NCBI RefSeq assembly: GCF_902686445.1
Contig: NC_062219.1
Span: 106,703,160-106,767,159 of the forward strand
Length of the DNA: 64,000 nucleotides
Direction: 5' to 3'
Origin: Sciurus carolinensis
Taxonomy: Eukaryota; Chordata; Mammalia; Rodentia; Sciuridae
The first letter of the stretch is position 1. Each line of letters begins with the position of its first letter. The notes under the pieces are model-generated. The model did not search any database, was not told the DNA's origin, and saw only the letters and a list, made by a program, of their open reading frames with translations. Of this stretch, positions 22,661 through 35,644 are shown one piece after another. Both the position numbers and the translations under genes were made by a program.

Positions 22661-24735
22661 TTGGGGGCTGGACGGGGGCTGGGGGGATAAGAGGCTCAAT
22701 ATTCATTTGTGGGCCAGTCTCTGAAGCGGCAGTGGGGCATAGGTCTCCCCAAGAACCCTTCTAGGAGGAGCGTTTCTCTAGGAGGTCCTTACCCACTCCT
22801 AGTGGCCCAAGGAACAGCAGCAGATGCATACGTGGAGGACTGAGAATGACTACTGTGATCCCCTGGGTTGGGACTTGGAGAAGGGTTGAGGGAAGGCTGA
22901 GGACCCAGAGATAAAAGGAGAAAACAGAGACCACCCTTTTCTCAAGGTTTAGCCAAATCCTATGGGGACCAGGAAGGTGATTTAAGGCACCACAGGCTGA
23001 GAATTTTGTCCTGCTTGTAACTAGCGGGCTTGGGTCATCTAAAAATAAAATCAAGTGTGAAAGTGAAATGGACTGGATCGCTGTGTGCCAGATTTGCCCT
23101 TCCTTTGGGACGCTTTGCTCCAAAGTCATCAGGGGGACTGGCATATCTCAGCAGGCTGATCCCTCAGCTGCCTCTGGATCTGGCTGGTTTCCAAGATGCC
23201 ACATTTGACTTTTAGTTAATGATTTATTCTCCAAGACACTGCTGTCTTTTTCTTATCCCAAAATGGATTATACCAGAGTGTATCTTTTATCCTTTTCTGT
23301 TTCTTCCATTGGGATAGAGGTGATCAGTGTACCTATGAGTTCAATGCCTGTTTTTTTTTTTTTTTTTAATATTGTTTTAGTAAAAGCAAAAGGTTTCTTG
23401 GCTCCCTTTAAGTATACAGTCCCATAATTTTCCACTAATGGAATGAAAACTCTCCCTTCTTCTCTTCAGCCAGAGTGCCACCTATCATATGGAGGGGAGG
23501 CTTTAGGAAAAGTAGGATATTTGTCAGTGCAATTCAACTCACACTTTCACCATCCTCAATTCCACCAACCTTCAAATGCAGGACAAGTGTATCACAGGCA
23601 CAGGGTAACACTTGATAATGAGCCCTCTCCTTTCTTGGGGTACACTGAAGATGGACATGCCCAGAAGCTGAGAAGGATCAATAAGTAGGTCAAAAGGGAC
23701 AGTGGAAAAGGCACTAAGTGTTCACCAAAAGGAGTGAACACTTGCCTGCTTTTTGGTATCCTCATTTAGTTTCTTTAGGTGTTAGAACTATTATATTAAG
23801 TATGATCAGTTATTGAGTTCAATGAGTCTAAAATGTGTTGCACTTGACTTTCAAATCCACTGCAAATCACATCAGAATTTATTGATGCCCCCTACTGTCT
23901 GAGTCCAGTTCTTAGGATTTTGTGAACAATAAGTGTCCTCAACTAAAGTTACAGGATTTCAAGTGTTTTGAAAATGCCTAGTGTATGCATGTTCTGTAGA
24001 AATCACCTAAGTCTGGGAATATGTGGCTCTCTCTCCAGTGAAGAACATTTCACAGACAGGTGGGAACCTGTAAGCTTTATCTTTGCAAGTACTCATCACA
24101 CACTTTGAAAAACGACTTACCTAATCATTTGCAGATAGTCACATATAGTGCAGAAACTAGCATTCACTTTATTGAGAACAAATTTGATGGTTTCTGTGGT
24201 CCCATTTTCCTATTCCTTTTACTTTCTGTGCATTCACTTGATTCAAGCACCTATTGTGTCTTATGTGCCAGGGGCTAAAATAATGAGGCCCATCCTTCCC
24301 AGAAATCCATCTAGCAGAGAAGGATAAGAAAATAAATGATAATGTTTCAACATGGTGAATGTTTAATGCAGATGAGAACAAGTTCAGCAGCAGACAAAGG
24401 AAGGAATCTGGAGGAGCTGCCAGGAGAGTCCTCATTTGGATTAGGTCCCAAAGAGTGGTTGGAGTGCTCTAGAGAAGGCACTAGGCACACACATGTGATG
24501 GAAAGGCCTCATTCAAAGAACACATAGGTGTTCTGAGGTGAGGGATTGGCAGGAGAGTTTGAGGTTAGTGAGCCTGGGTTGTGAATATACTGTGCTGAGG
24601 AGGAGAAATCATGCAGCTTTTAATGGGCAAATGATTTAATCTAACTTATATTTTGCAAAAGTGACTTTGGAGGTGGTGAGAAGGTAGGATTGCAAAAAGG
24701 AATGAGCTCAGAATTGAGACCATTGAAATGGTCCA
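22661..24735. other. Unassigned intergenic or intronic DNA
   Basis: No gene is recognised. There is a T run at 23351-23367. The stretch at 24220-24330 (CACCTATTGTGTCTTATGTG and what follows) has the flavour of ancient interspersed repeats but cannot be assigned with confidence. Confidence 0.5.
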
Positions 24736-24738
24736 GGC

Positions 24739-24744
24739 AAACAC

Positions 24745-24794
<50 letters not shown>
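24739..24794. repeat. (CA)n microsatellite
   Basis: A dinucleotide CA run of about 56 bases with one CAAA interruption. Confidence 0.97.
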
Positions 24795-24796
<2 letters not shown>

Positions 24797-24799
24797 TGA

Positions 24800-26425
24800 A
24801 ATGTGCCTGAATGGGTGGAAAAGTGGAAAGGAAAGGGTGATATAGAGAAAGTCATTTGAGAGGAATGAGAAGCACTTAGTCAACAAGTGGGCAGTGGTAT
24901 CAAAGAAGAAGCTTATATGTTAGATGGAGAGGTTCAGGCTTTTGACTGAGGTAAGGAGCAAATGAGAAAGAGAGGCACAAAGAAAAATGGCAAAAATTTT
25001 TAGTTTGAATATCCAAATGAAACTGCTCAATAGGCACTTTAATTTTCAAAGGTAACTTCTTCATTCCTGGTACTAACCTTCTACTGATCTTACTTGAGAC
25101 TGTTTAGGGTTGTCTTTGGTAAAGAGGAAGGTGAACTTGATGGCAAGTGATGTTTCTCCCTCTGTCTCCAAGAATGAAAGCCTTAAATCAGTTATTTGAA
25201 CTGCCACTAGAGGTAATAATAATGATAACAATTTTGAAATAATGCCTATTTAGCTTAGAATGCTTTTCTTCCTGGGTTTGAACATTTGTGGATGATACCA
25301 TAGAAGAGAACTGGACTGAGCTGGAAGTCCTGGAAGTCCTGGCTTTAACTGGGTTCTGCATCTGATTTGCTATGTAGCTTCCTCCCAAGCTTCAGTTATC
25401 TTAAATTTGTACAATTATAGGAGAAGAGGTTGGCTAGGTGCTCTTGAAGCCGGCTCAGTATTCTGATGTCCTGCCATCCGGTCTCAAATTCTACTACAAG
25501 AGCCTTTGTTTCAGGTTAAGATTGTGCCACTTTTAGAATACAAACATCTTTGAAGAGGATTAACTGAAATGGGGCCGTATCCTTAAGGACCTGCTGTGAA
25601 TGAGTCCATAGTGCAGAGCTAAAAGGGATACCTAATGTTGATGGAGCCCAGTTCAGGGGAAGACCCTACATGGGCACTAAAGTAGAGGAATCTCCATAGT
25701 CGTTGATCACGTCCTTTACTTTAGATATATTACTTAAATTATGTGAGTATTCCTCATCTCTGAAAAAAAATGGGCAGTTAATATGTATGTCATAATATTG
25801 TTGTGAGCATTGAAACAGATAAAGATGTAAACCAGGCACCACATATCCGTTGACCTCATTGAAGGGGGTCAGGAAATGGGGGTCCCCACCCCTTGTTTCC
25901 AGGGTGATGGACTTGGAAGAAGGGAATGTAGAGTGCTTCAGAAGACAAACTTTCCTACTTCATAGTTTTTATAAGAGCCAATCCTTAGTTGAGTATCATC
26001 TATCTGTTTATCTTAGAAAGGATCATATGCTTGGAATATAAAAACACACAGCATATTAAAACATGTCAAAATTGCTCACATGTGCATTAATCAGTTATCC
26101 TCTTAAATATAAAGAAGCTTCAACATTCTACCACAGAGTTCTGAACTCTTCTTTTGCCAGCTTATGAGGAGAAACAGCTTATAAAGAAACAGTATTACCT
26201 GGGTTTGATAATACTGGATTCTATGATTATGGTGAAGAATATCCAGGGGACAGAATGACTTCCTATTCAGTCTGCACCTGTGCATGTTTGCATTTCCATC
26301 TTCCTGAAGTGCTTTCTGCTTCTGACTATAAAATGTTCACTGTCCTTGTGTTCTTGTGTTACCAACTGCCATGTGTCATATGTTGTAGGTTTTTCTTCCA
26401 GTGTTGAGGATGAGGTATAAAAAGC
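24800..26425. other. Unassigned intergenic or intronic DNA
   Basis: No gene seen. Faint MIR-like words occur around 25320-25390 (CTGGCTTTAACTGGGTTCTG), too weak to delimit. Confidence 0.45.
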
Positions 26426-26429
26426 AGGA

Positions 26430-26665
26430 ACTTGGCATGAAAAGGCCAGGATTCCAGCCCTGGTGCTGTCACTTCCCAGCTATGTGACCTTGAGCTTCCC
26501 ACTGACCTAATAGTCATAGGAGCTGGTGTTTGTTGAATGTGGCCCCTGTTCCAGACACTCTGCCTAGCAAGCTGCATATGTTATCTCAGTTAATCCACAC
26601 AACAACTCCTGGGCATGGGTATTATCATCACTATTCACAGGGCAGTATACCCTGAAATCAGGGAG
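26430..26665 (+). repeat. MIR-family fragments
   Basis: GATTCCAGCCCTGGTGCTGT then CCAGCTATGTGACCTTGAGC is the MIR core. The following part, with CCAGACACTCTGCC and TTATCTCAGTTAATCCACAC, looks like a second MIR or L2-type 3' piece. Confidence 0.7.
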
Positions 26666-26669
26666 AATA

Positions 26670-28100
26670 AGGCACTCAGTGTCAGGTCTCTGAGTTGCTG
26701 TTATCTGTAAATTGGAAAATAAGTTTTGATCTTCACATCTTACAGAGGTGTGAGGGTGATGTGCTGAGTTTGTGCACTGAAAACTGGAATGCTTTCCCCA
26801 GATGGTGAGGGTGACTGTTGCAATAGGGACCTCCCACAAGACCAGTTATAGCTGAGTCTGATACAGCAGCAACATATCTATGAGGGGAGGGAGGTCCTCT
26901 GAATGTAAAAGGCATTTATGACAGCTATATTTCCTTGCTCTGTTCTCTTATACAAAGAACTAGTTTCTTTCAAGGGTAACTTGTTTGTTGTCAGTACCAA
27001 GAGTGGGCTGAACTAACCCAGGGCAAGGCTGATCAGGCATTGAATTATGTCCAGTTAGTGAAGGGGGAAGGAGAGCCTGGTTTGAAGTGGAGAGTTGAGT
27101 TCCAGAAGGTGTTTCAGTATAAACAGAGAAGGCTGAAAGTCAAACCCAAGTTTGAGGAAAAGACAGACATTATGTAGACAGAAAGAAGCGGAAGTTATCA
27201 CCAGGTTTTATGTCAAGGGGAGTGATATGTTATGAAGTCTGTTGAAGGAGACTAGAAATATTTCCCAGTGTCTGCTGAGGTCTATCCACTCATCGGGAAA
27301 ACTAGGGACCCTCTGCCCTGATTTATTTTAATGATTTTTCTTGGATATATGTTCTTCCCATACATTTTTTAGAAAACAAAAATCTGTAAAAAGAGAAAAT
27401 TAATTTGAACAAATTTTCATGTGATTCTAATGGGCAGCCTGAACAAATAATCACTCAAGGAAACAGAACTTCTCTAAGCAGGACAGTGTCCAGAGTTGGG
27501 TATGTCCGCTTCACAAGTGTGAGCTGATAGACATGTGGAAGTTTGGATTGTGGTGCTTAGAACGATATTGAAGGGGACATTTCTGATCAGCATCCCTCCT
27601 ATCTGGCTCACTGATTGTTGACTGACATTTTCCAAAAGAATTAGCAAGGGGCTTTAGGCTGGGTGCAGAGTTTAGGGCATAAGAACCGCTGGTGTGTGGG
27701 GTGAAGGGGTTGCTCCCAGAGAACGGAGGAATGATTTCCAATATTGTCTTAGTTGGAACCCAAACCTGTAAGCAAAAGCAGTTGAATGAAATGGACTCAT
27801 TTTTCTGTAAACATCTCCTTTACTCAACACCGTGGTATTACAGCTTTTCTAACTCTTCCTTTTTTTCCCCAAACCAACTGTGAATATGTACTTCATTTTG
27901 TTTGTAAGGAGGTGTGAAAACTGCTGAACTTGGCAGATGAAGCTGGCAGAGTTTGTCATGTCAGATAAACAGAACTTGAAGCTCAGTCTCCAAGTCAGAC
28001 TGGAAGGACTCTGAGTCAAGGTGAGAAGCTAGGGCTTTCTCCTGCAGCCCTTTCTCATGGCCCAACTGAGTGCTGAACCAATGCCCTCAGGAAGTATGAC
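26670..28100. other. Unassigned intergenic or intronic DNA
   Basis: No gene or clear repeat recognised. The ORFs are short, overlapping and lack known motifs. Confidence 0.5.
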
Positions 28101-28104
28101 AGAC

Positions 28105-28575
28105 ATATTTCCATAACTGGGATAAAACACCTGAGAAAAATGACTTTGAAGGATGAAATAAATATTTTGTCTCATAGTTTTAGAGGTTTCAATCAATGGT
28201 CACTGGGCCCAATTGCTTGGACTTCTAGTAAGGCAGACCATTATGAAGGGTGGCATGTGTTGGAGCAAAGCTGCTCACCTCATGCTGTCCAGAAACAGAA
28301 TGAAGAGGGAACAGGGAAGGGAACCGAGGACAAAATACCAAAATGTACCCTTCGTTTCAGCTCTAATGATCTTTTTCCTCCAACTAGGCCCTACCTCCTA
28401 AAGTTTCCACCACCTCCCAATAGCCCACACAGTTATAAATCCATATGAATTCTCATAATCCATTTATGAGATCAGAGCCCTCGTGATCCAGTCACCTGCC
28501 AAAGGCCTTGCACTGGAATCAAGTCATTTGCACGTGAGCTTTTGGGGAAATTTAAAATCCAAATCATAACGTACT
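28105..28575 (-). repeat. MaLR-type LTR (ERVL-MaLR), minus strand
   Basis: The plus strand gives the complement of a MaLR LTR: the end with AAAACACCTGAGAAAAATGA and TCATAGTTTTAGAGGTTTCA at the left, and the start with GAGCCCTCGTGATCCAGTCA and AAATTTAAAATCCAAATCAT at the right. A truncated copy of the same family starts at about 63795. Confidence 0.75.
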
Positions 28576-28579
28576 TCCC

Positions 28580-29590
28580 TCAGCCCCCAAAGGCTGATGT
28601 CCATCTGACAATGCAAAATAAATACAGTCCATTTCTCAGAGTTCCTATATCTAGTTCCAACGTAGTTCCTAAGGTCTAAGTTCAAAGTCTTATCTGAGCT
28701 TCAAGGCAAACTCTGAGCTATGAACTCTGCTAAAAATAAAAAAAAGTCACATACTCCCAAGGTAGAATGATACAGGGAAAACATTCCATTACAAAAGGAA
28801 TAGGAAGAGCAGGCCAAATATTAGATCTGGTACCAACCAAACCAAAGTAAAAGGTTAGGAAAATGGAGCTGACCCTTCTTTGTAGCATGACCATTGCTGC
28901 CTTGTTCTCTTGGTTTCTGAAAGGCATAAAGTGTGTTCATAGAATACTTGATACAAATGAAGTGCCCTTCTTGTGTATATCTCAAATATAGTAATTACCG
29001 CACTCTACTGTGATTGTGGTTACTAAATCTCTCCTTATCAGAAGACTGCAACCTCCAAGACAGAATATCTTATTCAACACAGAGCCTAGTACCTGTTAAA
29101 TGACCAGTAAATATGCAAAATATTTATTAAGGTGTATTTTCCAGTTCAAGATTTCTTTGGTAGTAGAATGATTAATGTGTTATCTCTCCACAGAGAATTT
29201 TGGTTTCATTTACCTCCAATACATTTTTATTTTCCTGTCTGGGTTTAATATTCTGTGACTAAAAATGCCAGAGAATAAGAAAGGAGAGAATTTTCTTATG
29301 ACTTGAGCTTATTCTTATATTTCATTTCATTTTCAAAACATTTCCACCAATACCCTTTGGGTTATCTTTTCCACAAAATATAAGTCACCTATGAAAGAGT
29401 ACAATAAAATCTTTGAAAGTCATCTACAGCTTCCAAAGTCTAATAAAAATTGTAGTTCCGAACTGACATTTACTTATACAAAGTTAGAATTAATATGAAT
29501 TTCACTTTCACATAATTAGATTTAAGTATTCAATAATTAAAGGATTTGTTGAACATGTTCTTTTATAACTTTAAAAACATCACCTTGCTC
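28580..29590. other. Unassigned AT-rich DNA
   Basis: No recognisable gene or repeat unit. Confidence 0.5.
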
Positions 29591-29597
29591 TATCAGT

Positions 29598-29717
29598 TTT
29601 TTTTAACTTTTTTTCTTTTTTCTGCAGTGCTGGGGATTGAGAACCCAAGGCCAAAGCAAGCACTCTACCAACTGAGCTATATCCCAGCCCCCCCTTTTTT
29701 TTTTTTTTTTTTTACTT
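29598..29717 (-). mobile_element. ID-type SINE, minus strand, diverged
   Basis: The plus strand has TGCAGTGCTGGGGATTGAGA, then AAGCAAGCACTCTACCAACT and GAGCTATATCCCAGCC, the complement of an ID head, flanked by T runs at both sides (29599-29623 and 29695-29713). Confidence 0.8.
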
Positions 29718-29729
29718 TTTAATGAGACT

Positions 29730-31060
29730 TATAGCATACTATTTGGAACTGTCCCCACAATTTTTCAAACATGAAAAAGAGGGCCCATGTCCACATCAAA
29801 ACCAAGATTAGCAAATCCTGTAGCAAAACTTTTATTCCTCTGTCTGACCATCTTGTCCCATTTTAGCCACAAGAATATGAGGTCTACGACCTTCCTGTTC
29901 CATGGATTTATGAACTCTAAGGAACATTTAGAAGACAACAACAGTGAAGTATCAATTGCCCAAATGTGGTATATAAAAACTGTTATTTATTTATAGTAAA
30001 TCTTTCAAGAACCCTTGATCTATTTACTTACATTTTGTTAATATCTTTATTTTACATCAACACATTAAATATGTTTATTATCTCCCCCTTAGAGGAAAGT
30101 GAAAGATGGTCTAGACTAAACCCATTATACAGAGAATATCACAGTGAAGCAAATGGAAAAATGACAACATTCTAATCTCTTGAGCAAAAATAGTTACATA
30201 TACACTAACAAGTACCCTTCAGATTCCCTTACACAAGTTGTTTTAAATTTTCTTTCATACATCTTTCACAAGTGTGATCACTCCCAAGATGACTGCAATG
30301 TCATCAACTTATAATATTTCATCAAAAGGATTACTTGGGCAACACGACAAATTTACACCAAACATGAAAAACATATTTATTTTGTTCAAAGTAAAATATT
30401 TTCCTTTTGATATGACTTTCATACTGGTTGTTTTGATATGTATTACATAACCACAAAGTTTTAGTGGGACATTTGTTACAAAGACTGAAAGCACCAATGA
30501 TCAAAAAGCTAGTTTTTACACTTGAAAAGTATACTCACATTATTCTATATTTATATATCATGCTGTGTCTGTGTTACTTCTTGTCAGTTCAGTGAAGACT
30601 GATTTTAATTTATGCATAGATATTAATCAGATGTTTATTTTTCAACTGAAAAAATCAAGATTTTATCATTTTATTCTAGTAACTGAACAATGTAAATAAA
30701 CTTAAGAAAAAATGCAAAAGTCTACCATAGTGAATAGATTGAAAGCTAAATACCTGGAGGATATGAAGTAATATTAGTGTTTGTTATACAAACATCTGTT
30801 TGAAATAAGAACTCCTAAAGGGGACTGTAGTGAAAGCCAAAAATATAATGAGTTTTACTAAAACAATTATTTGTTTAACATTTAATCTTTATTGATAAGT
30901 ATCAATAATAAGTTATACAATTACATATAACATATACAATCATGCATGGCTACTAATGACTGGAGACATTCTAAGAAATGTACATTTAGATAATTTTTCA
31001 CTGGATGAACATCATAGAGGCATTTAAATAAACCTAGATGGTGTAGCCTACTGTATGTGT
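29730..31060. other. AT-rich DNA; one unassigned repeat-like stretch
   Basis: No gene seen. About 30930-31110 (GGAGACATTCTAAGAAATGT, AACATCATAGAGGCATTTAA, AACCTAGATGGTGTAGCCTA) resembles an interspersed repeat I have seen in other mammals but cannot name with confidence. The CA run at 31063 lies inside it. Confidence 0.4.

Positions 31061-31062
<2 letters not shown>

Positions 31063-31098
<36 letters not shown>
31063..31098. repeat. (CA)n microsatellite
   Basis: About 18 uninterrupted AC units. Confidence 0.97.
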
Positions 31099-31101
<3 letters not shown>

Positions 31102-31479
31102 TCCTACAGCTATAGAGCCATAACAGAGATCTTAAATCAAACACAAGAGAAAATGACATAATCAAGAGACTTTGTAAACATGATTTTCCTATTTGAATGA
31201 AGGCATCAAACATGAATACATACACAGTGAAAAAATGATTTTGAAATAAAACAAGATAAAATGCATGGTTTTAAAATCAGAGATTTGTTTGATTTATTAT
31301 GATATTTAATGTTAAGCATATCCCAGACAGGTTCTTACTGATTGACCACAATCAATAAGAAAACTGGATTTCCATTATCATCCTAAAATTTCATGTTAAG
31401 TAAAGTACATGATCACATATATTCTACAGAGTCAAAAATTATTATCGTTCCAGAATTAGTTAAATACAGAAACTCAGTA

Positions 31480-31690
31480 CCATGTTCACAAGGCTTTGGA
31501 GGCAGAGAGCTCAAATTCTATCTGTGTCACTGAACTAGCTGAGATTGTAGGCATTTCTCAGACTGGCTATCCCTTATTTTCCTAAACTACAAAATAGAGA
31601 TAACAACTATACCAAACTCATGGGACTGTTTTAGGATTAAATGAAATGATTAATCTAAACACTCAGCATTATTCCAGTATACAGAATACA
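31480..31690 (+). repeat. MIR SINE
   Basis: The MIR order is visible: GAGCTCAAATTCTATCTGTG, TATTTTCCTAAACTACAAAA, ACTGTTTTAGGATTAAATGA. Diverged. Confidence 0.7.
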
Positions 31691-31694
31691 CTCA

Positions 31695-32010
31695 AATATC
31701 TTCCATATATTATGTTAAATAAAAAAGGCAGTGACAAAAAGGCATTACTGTATAATGCCACTTATAAGAAGCAGCTAGAGTAGTTAAATTCACAGATATA
31801 GAATATAAATTGGTGGTTTCCAAGAGCCAGTGGGGAGGGGAGAATAGGGACTTATTATTTAATAGGTACAGAGTTTCAATTTTGCTGGAGGAAAGAGTTC
31901 TGGAGAAAGATGGTATTTAAGGTTACACAACACAAATTGTGAACGTATTCAATGCCACTTATCTGCATAGTTAAAATAGGATGGTAATTTTATGACCTGT
32001 GATTTAGTCA
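31695..32010 (+). repeat. Old L1 3' fragment, plus strand
   Basis: AATGCCACTTATAAGAAGCA, then ATTCACAGATATAGAATATA, then GTGGTTTCCAAGAGCCAGTG is the 3' UTR region shared by ancient L1M-type elements. Confidence 0.7.
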
Positions 32011-32810
32011 AAATTAAAAATTCTTTAAGGAATCTAAAAAATCACCATTGACAAAATCCTTCAAAATATCATTATTTGATCAGTATCTGAAGTTGGCATT
32101 TTATCACTTACATCAAGGATTGTTAGTTATCAAGCAATTTTGAATTTGTAGGTGGTATTAGAATCTTTCTCAAGATGAAATACTGAAGTATAAAATAGTA
32201 TGTGGAGTACTATTATCTATCCCAATCACCATTCTTCTCCTTTGTCATCTAATAAAAGAAACATAAAGAATACCAAAGTACAAAGTCCTACATTTCCAAT
32301 CTTCTCTTATTAGTAGGTGCATCCACTGAGACACAAGCGGAAGTTTGGTGTGTTCCTTATGGAAGTTCATTTAAAATTGGAGGAGCTGGGTCTCTCTCCC
32401 TTTGACACACACCTGGCCCACTTCTTTCTTTAACCATGAACTGACCCACTAACAATAGAAGAGAAGAAAGATAAAAGGAGCCTGGAGCCCTGATGACTAT
32501 GGAGATTCCATATAAACAAGCCCAGATTGTCCACCTTCTGACTCTTTAGATGAGAGTTGACTTCTACTGAGTTTAACTTACTGCTGTGTGTGTTTGCCAT
32601 ATGCTGTTAAACACAATATACATGTTCTTGAAATCTAAGAAGGTGACAGAAATACCTATGTATATACAATACAACTCACTTGGTCAGATGTTGTCCATGA
32701 AAAGAAATAAAATTATAAAGTGTAAAAGCTAAATATCGAATGGGAAGTGTAGACAATATTTGCTAGTTATGAAATAGTTGTAATTACAATGGGTGAATGA
32801 GATAAGTATC

Positions 32811-32883
32811 TCCCCTTTCTTTCTCTCTTTTCTTTTTTTCCTTCCTTCCTTCCTTCTTTTCTTCTTTCCTTCCTTCCTTTTTT
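32811..32883. repeat. Pyrimidine-rich CTTT/CCTT simple repeat
   Basis: An almost pure C/T run made of CTTT and TTCC units. Confidence 0.95.
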
Positions 32884-32889
32884 GAGGTC

Positions 32890-33580
32890 CTGAGTTTTGA
32901 ATGGGTGAGTGAGATAAAAAAATTTAAATACAGAAGATATTTTCCCTTTGACATTAAATAATGGTCTACTTTTAAGGTAAGTGAGAAGTAGAACAGCAAT
33001 GCAAGAAGCAAAATTTGAGTAATGAGAGAAAATATATACAAACAGTTTGAAGGAGAATGAAGGAAGAGAAGGAAAATGTTCTTCTGTGGAGAGATTGCTG
33101 CTTCTATAGGAACACTGTAGGGATATTCTTTTGCCACTACTCTGATTGGGGAAGATGAATCTAACTCAGGAATTAGGGACCCCATTGATGTTTAAAATGT
33201 AATTCATATCTTCTAATCTTGCTTTTAAGAGAAATGCAATGATATTCTGAGCTCATCTGTCTTAATACCAGTGCATACTTCAACTACATCAGAATTCTGG
33301 AGGGAAATAAAGAATTATAAATTATGAAATATATTTGAGTCTACCAATTATCACAGAATTAAACAATAAAGAAAATACAGAAAATGTACATTGTGAATGT
33401 AATGGCAGACCATAAAACTAGTACATTAAAGACAAAATACTAACAATAAAATACAATGACTATATTGTATTACTCAGACTCATTAACTAAAATCAATTAA
33501 AGTCTCAGAATTATGTAAAAACTCCTACATTCAAATGAATACAGTAAAATGCATAAGGATAAAGTATACTTATTGGACAA
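32890..33580. other. Unassigned AT-rich DNA
   Basis: No gene or clear repeat recognised between the simple repeat and the MMUT-like fragment. Confidence 0.5.
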
Positions 33581-33584
33581 TGTC

Positions 33585-33875
33585 TTCTGAAGGGAAAAAT
33601 ATGACCATAAACTCCTTTAATATATCATTTTGAATTGTTCCAGTAAGTTTCTTTTTGGGTATACATTGTTCTTCTCCAGATAATTTCTCCATTCATAGCC
33701 ATGGAAATTGACATTTTTAACACAGGAATTTCATCAAAAAGAATTCTGTTATCTTCCACAGTGTCAATAGCAACTCCAGTCATTCCAACACAACCATGAA
33801 CTCAAGCATTGTCTGAATCATAACCATGATGTATTTCTATTTCAAAGGTAACTGGTAACCCCTGCTGAGCAGTTA
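33585..33875 (-). pseudogene. Methylmalonyl-CoA mutase (MMUT) pseudogene fragment
   Basis: On the minus strand the frame reads QQGLPVTFE, then HHGYDSDNA, then [20 protein letters not shown], then [10 protein letters not shown]. These match the N-terminal substrate-binding part of mitochondrial methylmalonyl-CoA mutase, which converts methylmalonyl-CoA to succinyl-CoA with adenosylcobalamin. After a gap of about 26 bases compared with the expected coding order, the nucleotide similarity resumes in another phase (33606-33660, including a stretch equivalent to [16 protein letters not shown]). A stop follows DNA, and small deletions occur, so the copy is dead. Similarity starts near 33873, close to where I recall an exon begins. 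Whether this is a processed copy truncated there or a duplicated exon cannot be settled here. Confidence 0.75.
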
Positions 33876-33879
33876 AATA

Positions 33880-34340
33880 TATATAGAAAAATAATGTAAG
33901 ATTAGAGTTTAGCTTCAAAATGAACTGATTTACTTTAACATTAATGAAAACATTGATTTGTTTCATCATATTTTTAAAATATTTTTACTCAGACATATGG
34001 AAACAAATTGAAGTAAAGATATTTCATGCCCTAAGAATCAACTGTTTCAAATGTGTTAAAAATGAAAAACTGAGTTCCAAATCAATAAGAAAGAAGAGAA
34101 TATTCTAGTATTTCATATATCTCATGTCTATCTTAGGATTTGTTGCTTGAGCTTAAGCACCAAATTACTTGGTTTGTTCTTTTTTGATAGTTTTTGATTG
34201 AAAATTTCTAAAACTCATGAAAAGAGTAGGCTGATCACATATAGTTAATACGAGAACATTTGTTTACTCACTTTTTTGTTCTTTAAGATTGTCATAACAA
34301 GATATTTTGGCTATTCTCTGGGAAACAGAATTATGAATGT
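33880..34340. other. Unassigned AT-rich DNA
   Basis: No recognisable feature. It contains no obvious continuation of the MMUT-like fragment. Confidence 0.5.
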
Positions 34341-34348
34341 CATCCCCC

Positions 34349-34442
34349 ATTTTTTTTTTTTTTGGTGTGGATATGGAGATTGAAATCAGTACCTTTTACA
34401 TGCTAGATAAGAGCTCTACCACTGAGCTATAATCCCCAGATC
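34349..34442 (-). mobile_element. ID-type SINE, minus strand, diverged
   Basis: A T run (34351-34364) is followed by TGGAGATTGAAATCAGTACC and GAGCTCTACCACTGAGCTAT, then AATCCCCAGA: the complement of an ID head with poly(A) at the left. Confidence 0.75.
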
Positions 34443-34444
34443 CC

Positions 34445-35505
34445 ACCTAGAAGTTTTAAATAACTAAAATAGTCTACATTAAACATAAGTTCAGTCCTCC
34501 ATCAACAATACAATACTCACTTAGAAATACTCAAATTATCATGCAAATAATGATTTAATTATAGATCAGAAATAGTAAATATAATTTTCAGAGAATGAAT
34601 GCTATAGTATATTACTAGAGTACCATATTATTATTTGCTTTTTATTTTCATTGGTCATTATTTAAACTATCTTCCCCTCCAATTCTTATCCCAACAATAT
34701 TAACTGAAAGTTTTTCAAAAGCAAAGCGAATGTCTCTTTTCTTTATACAACTTCATCTCACCTAATTCCTTTTCTAAAATATACATAAGGTTATGATTTA
34801 CTTTCAAGAACTTAGCACTTTATTCTGACTTACTGATTTTTTCACCATGAAAGTTGAAAAACATCCATTTCTTTCAGCATAGTCTCTAACCACAAAATAA
34901 TAAAGTGAATATCATTTTACAGATACTATTTGCCTCATCAAAAAATTTTTTAAAAGATAAGATTAGCAGTTATGTCTAATCAGAGATATTATGTCTCACA
35001 TTAAAATCTGACCCTTAATATTGTCTTTATAGAATTTTATTGCTCTCTTCTACAGTACTAAGCTTGGTGGATGGTCTAGGGCCTGAAAATATACATGGTA
35101 GGATATGGTACAGGTTTGAATGGCTTCACTCCTGGAAGTTCTTCAGGCAAGTCCTTAGTATCCTCTATACAAAGGTTTTATAGAGATCCCTTCTGGGGTG
35201 TACCTTTAGGTCTTCTGGGTTTTTGCCTTTTAGCTTCTTTTGGTCAGGATAGTTCATTCTGACCAATGAACTAGGGGTTGTTGCTGTGTAGACATCATCA
35301 CCATATGAGTGGGAGAATGATGATTTTTTAAAGCTGCTTCAGGTAATGAGATGAAAGTGAAAAAGCTGATTCTTTGCCCTCAACATAGTAGAGCATGAAA
35401 ATATTCAACAGGCTTGAGAACTGACCTAGAAAAATAAACAACCATGTGTACATATTTAGCAAATAGAGGAAAAACAGGAGCTATTGATGACAAGGAAATA
35501 AGAAG
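34445..35505. other. Unassigned AT-rich DNA
   Basis: No gene or repeat family recognised. Confidence 0.45.
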
Positions 35506-35509
35506 CTGG

Positions 35510-35640
35510 TATAGTGGCAGGTGCCTGTAGTTCCAGTACTCAGGATGTTGAGGCAGGAGGATCATGTGTCCAGGACTTTGAGAGCATACTATGCAACATT
35601 TCAAGATTTCATCTCAAAAATGAAAGAAAAAGAAGAAAAA
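35510..35640 (+). mobile_element. B1-like (7SL-derived) SINE
   Basis: GGCAGGTGCCTGTAGTTCCA, then TGTTGAGGCAGGAGGATCAT, then ATTTCATCTCAAAAATGAAA with an A-rich tail is a B1-type monomer in plus orientation. Confidence 0.78.
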
Positions 35641-35644
35641 GTAT

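Noticed and set aside
24641..24886. Cysteine-valine repeat protein
   Set aside because: It is a translation of the CA microsatellite.
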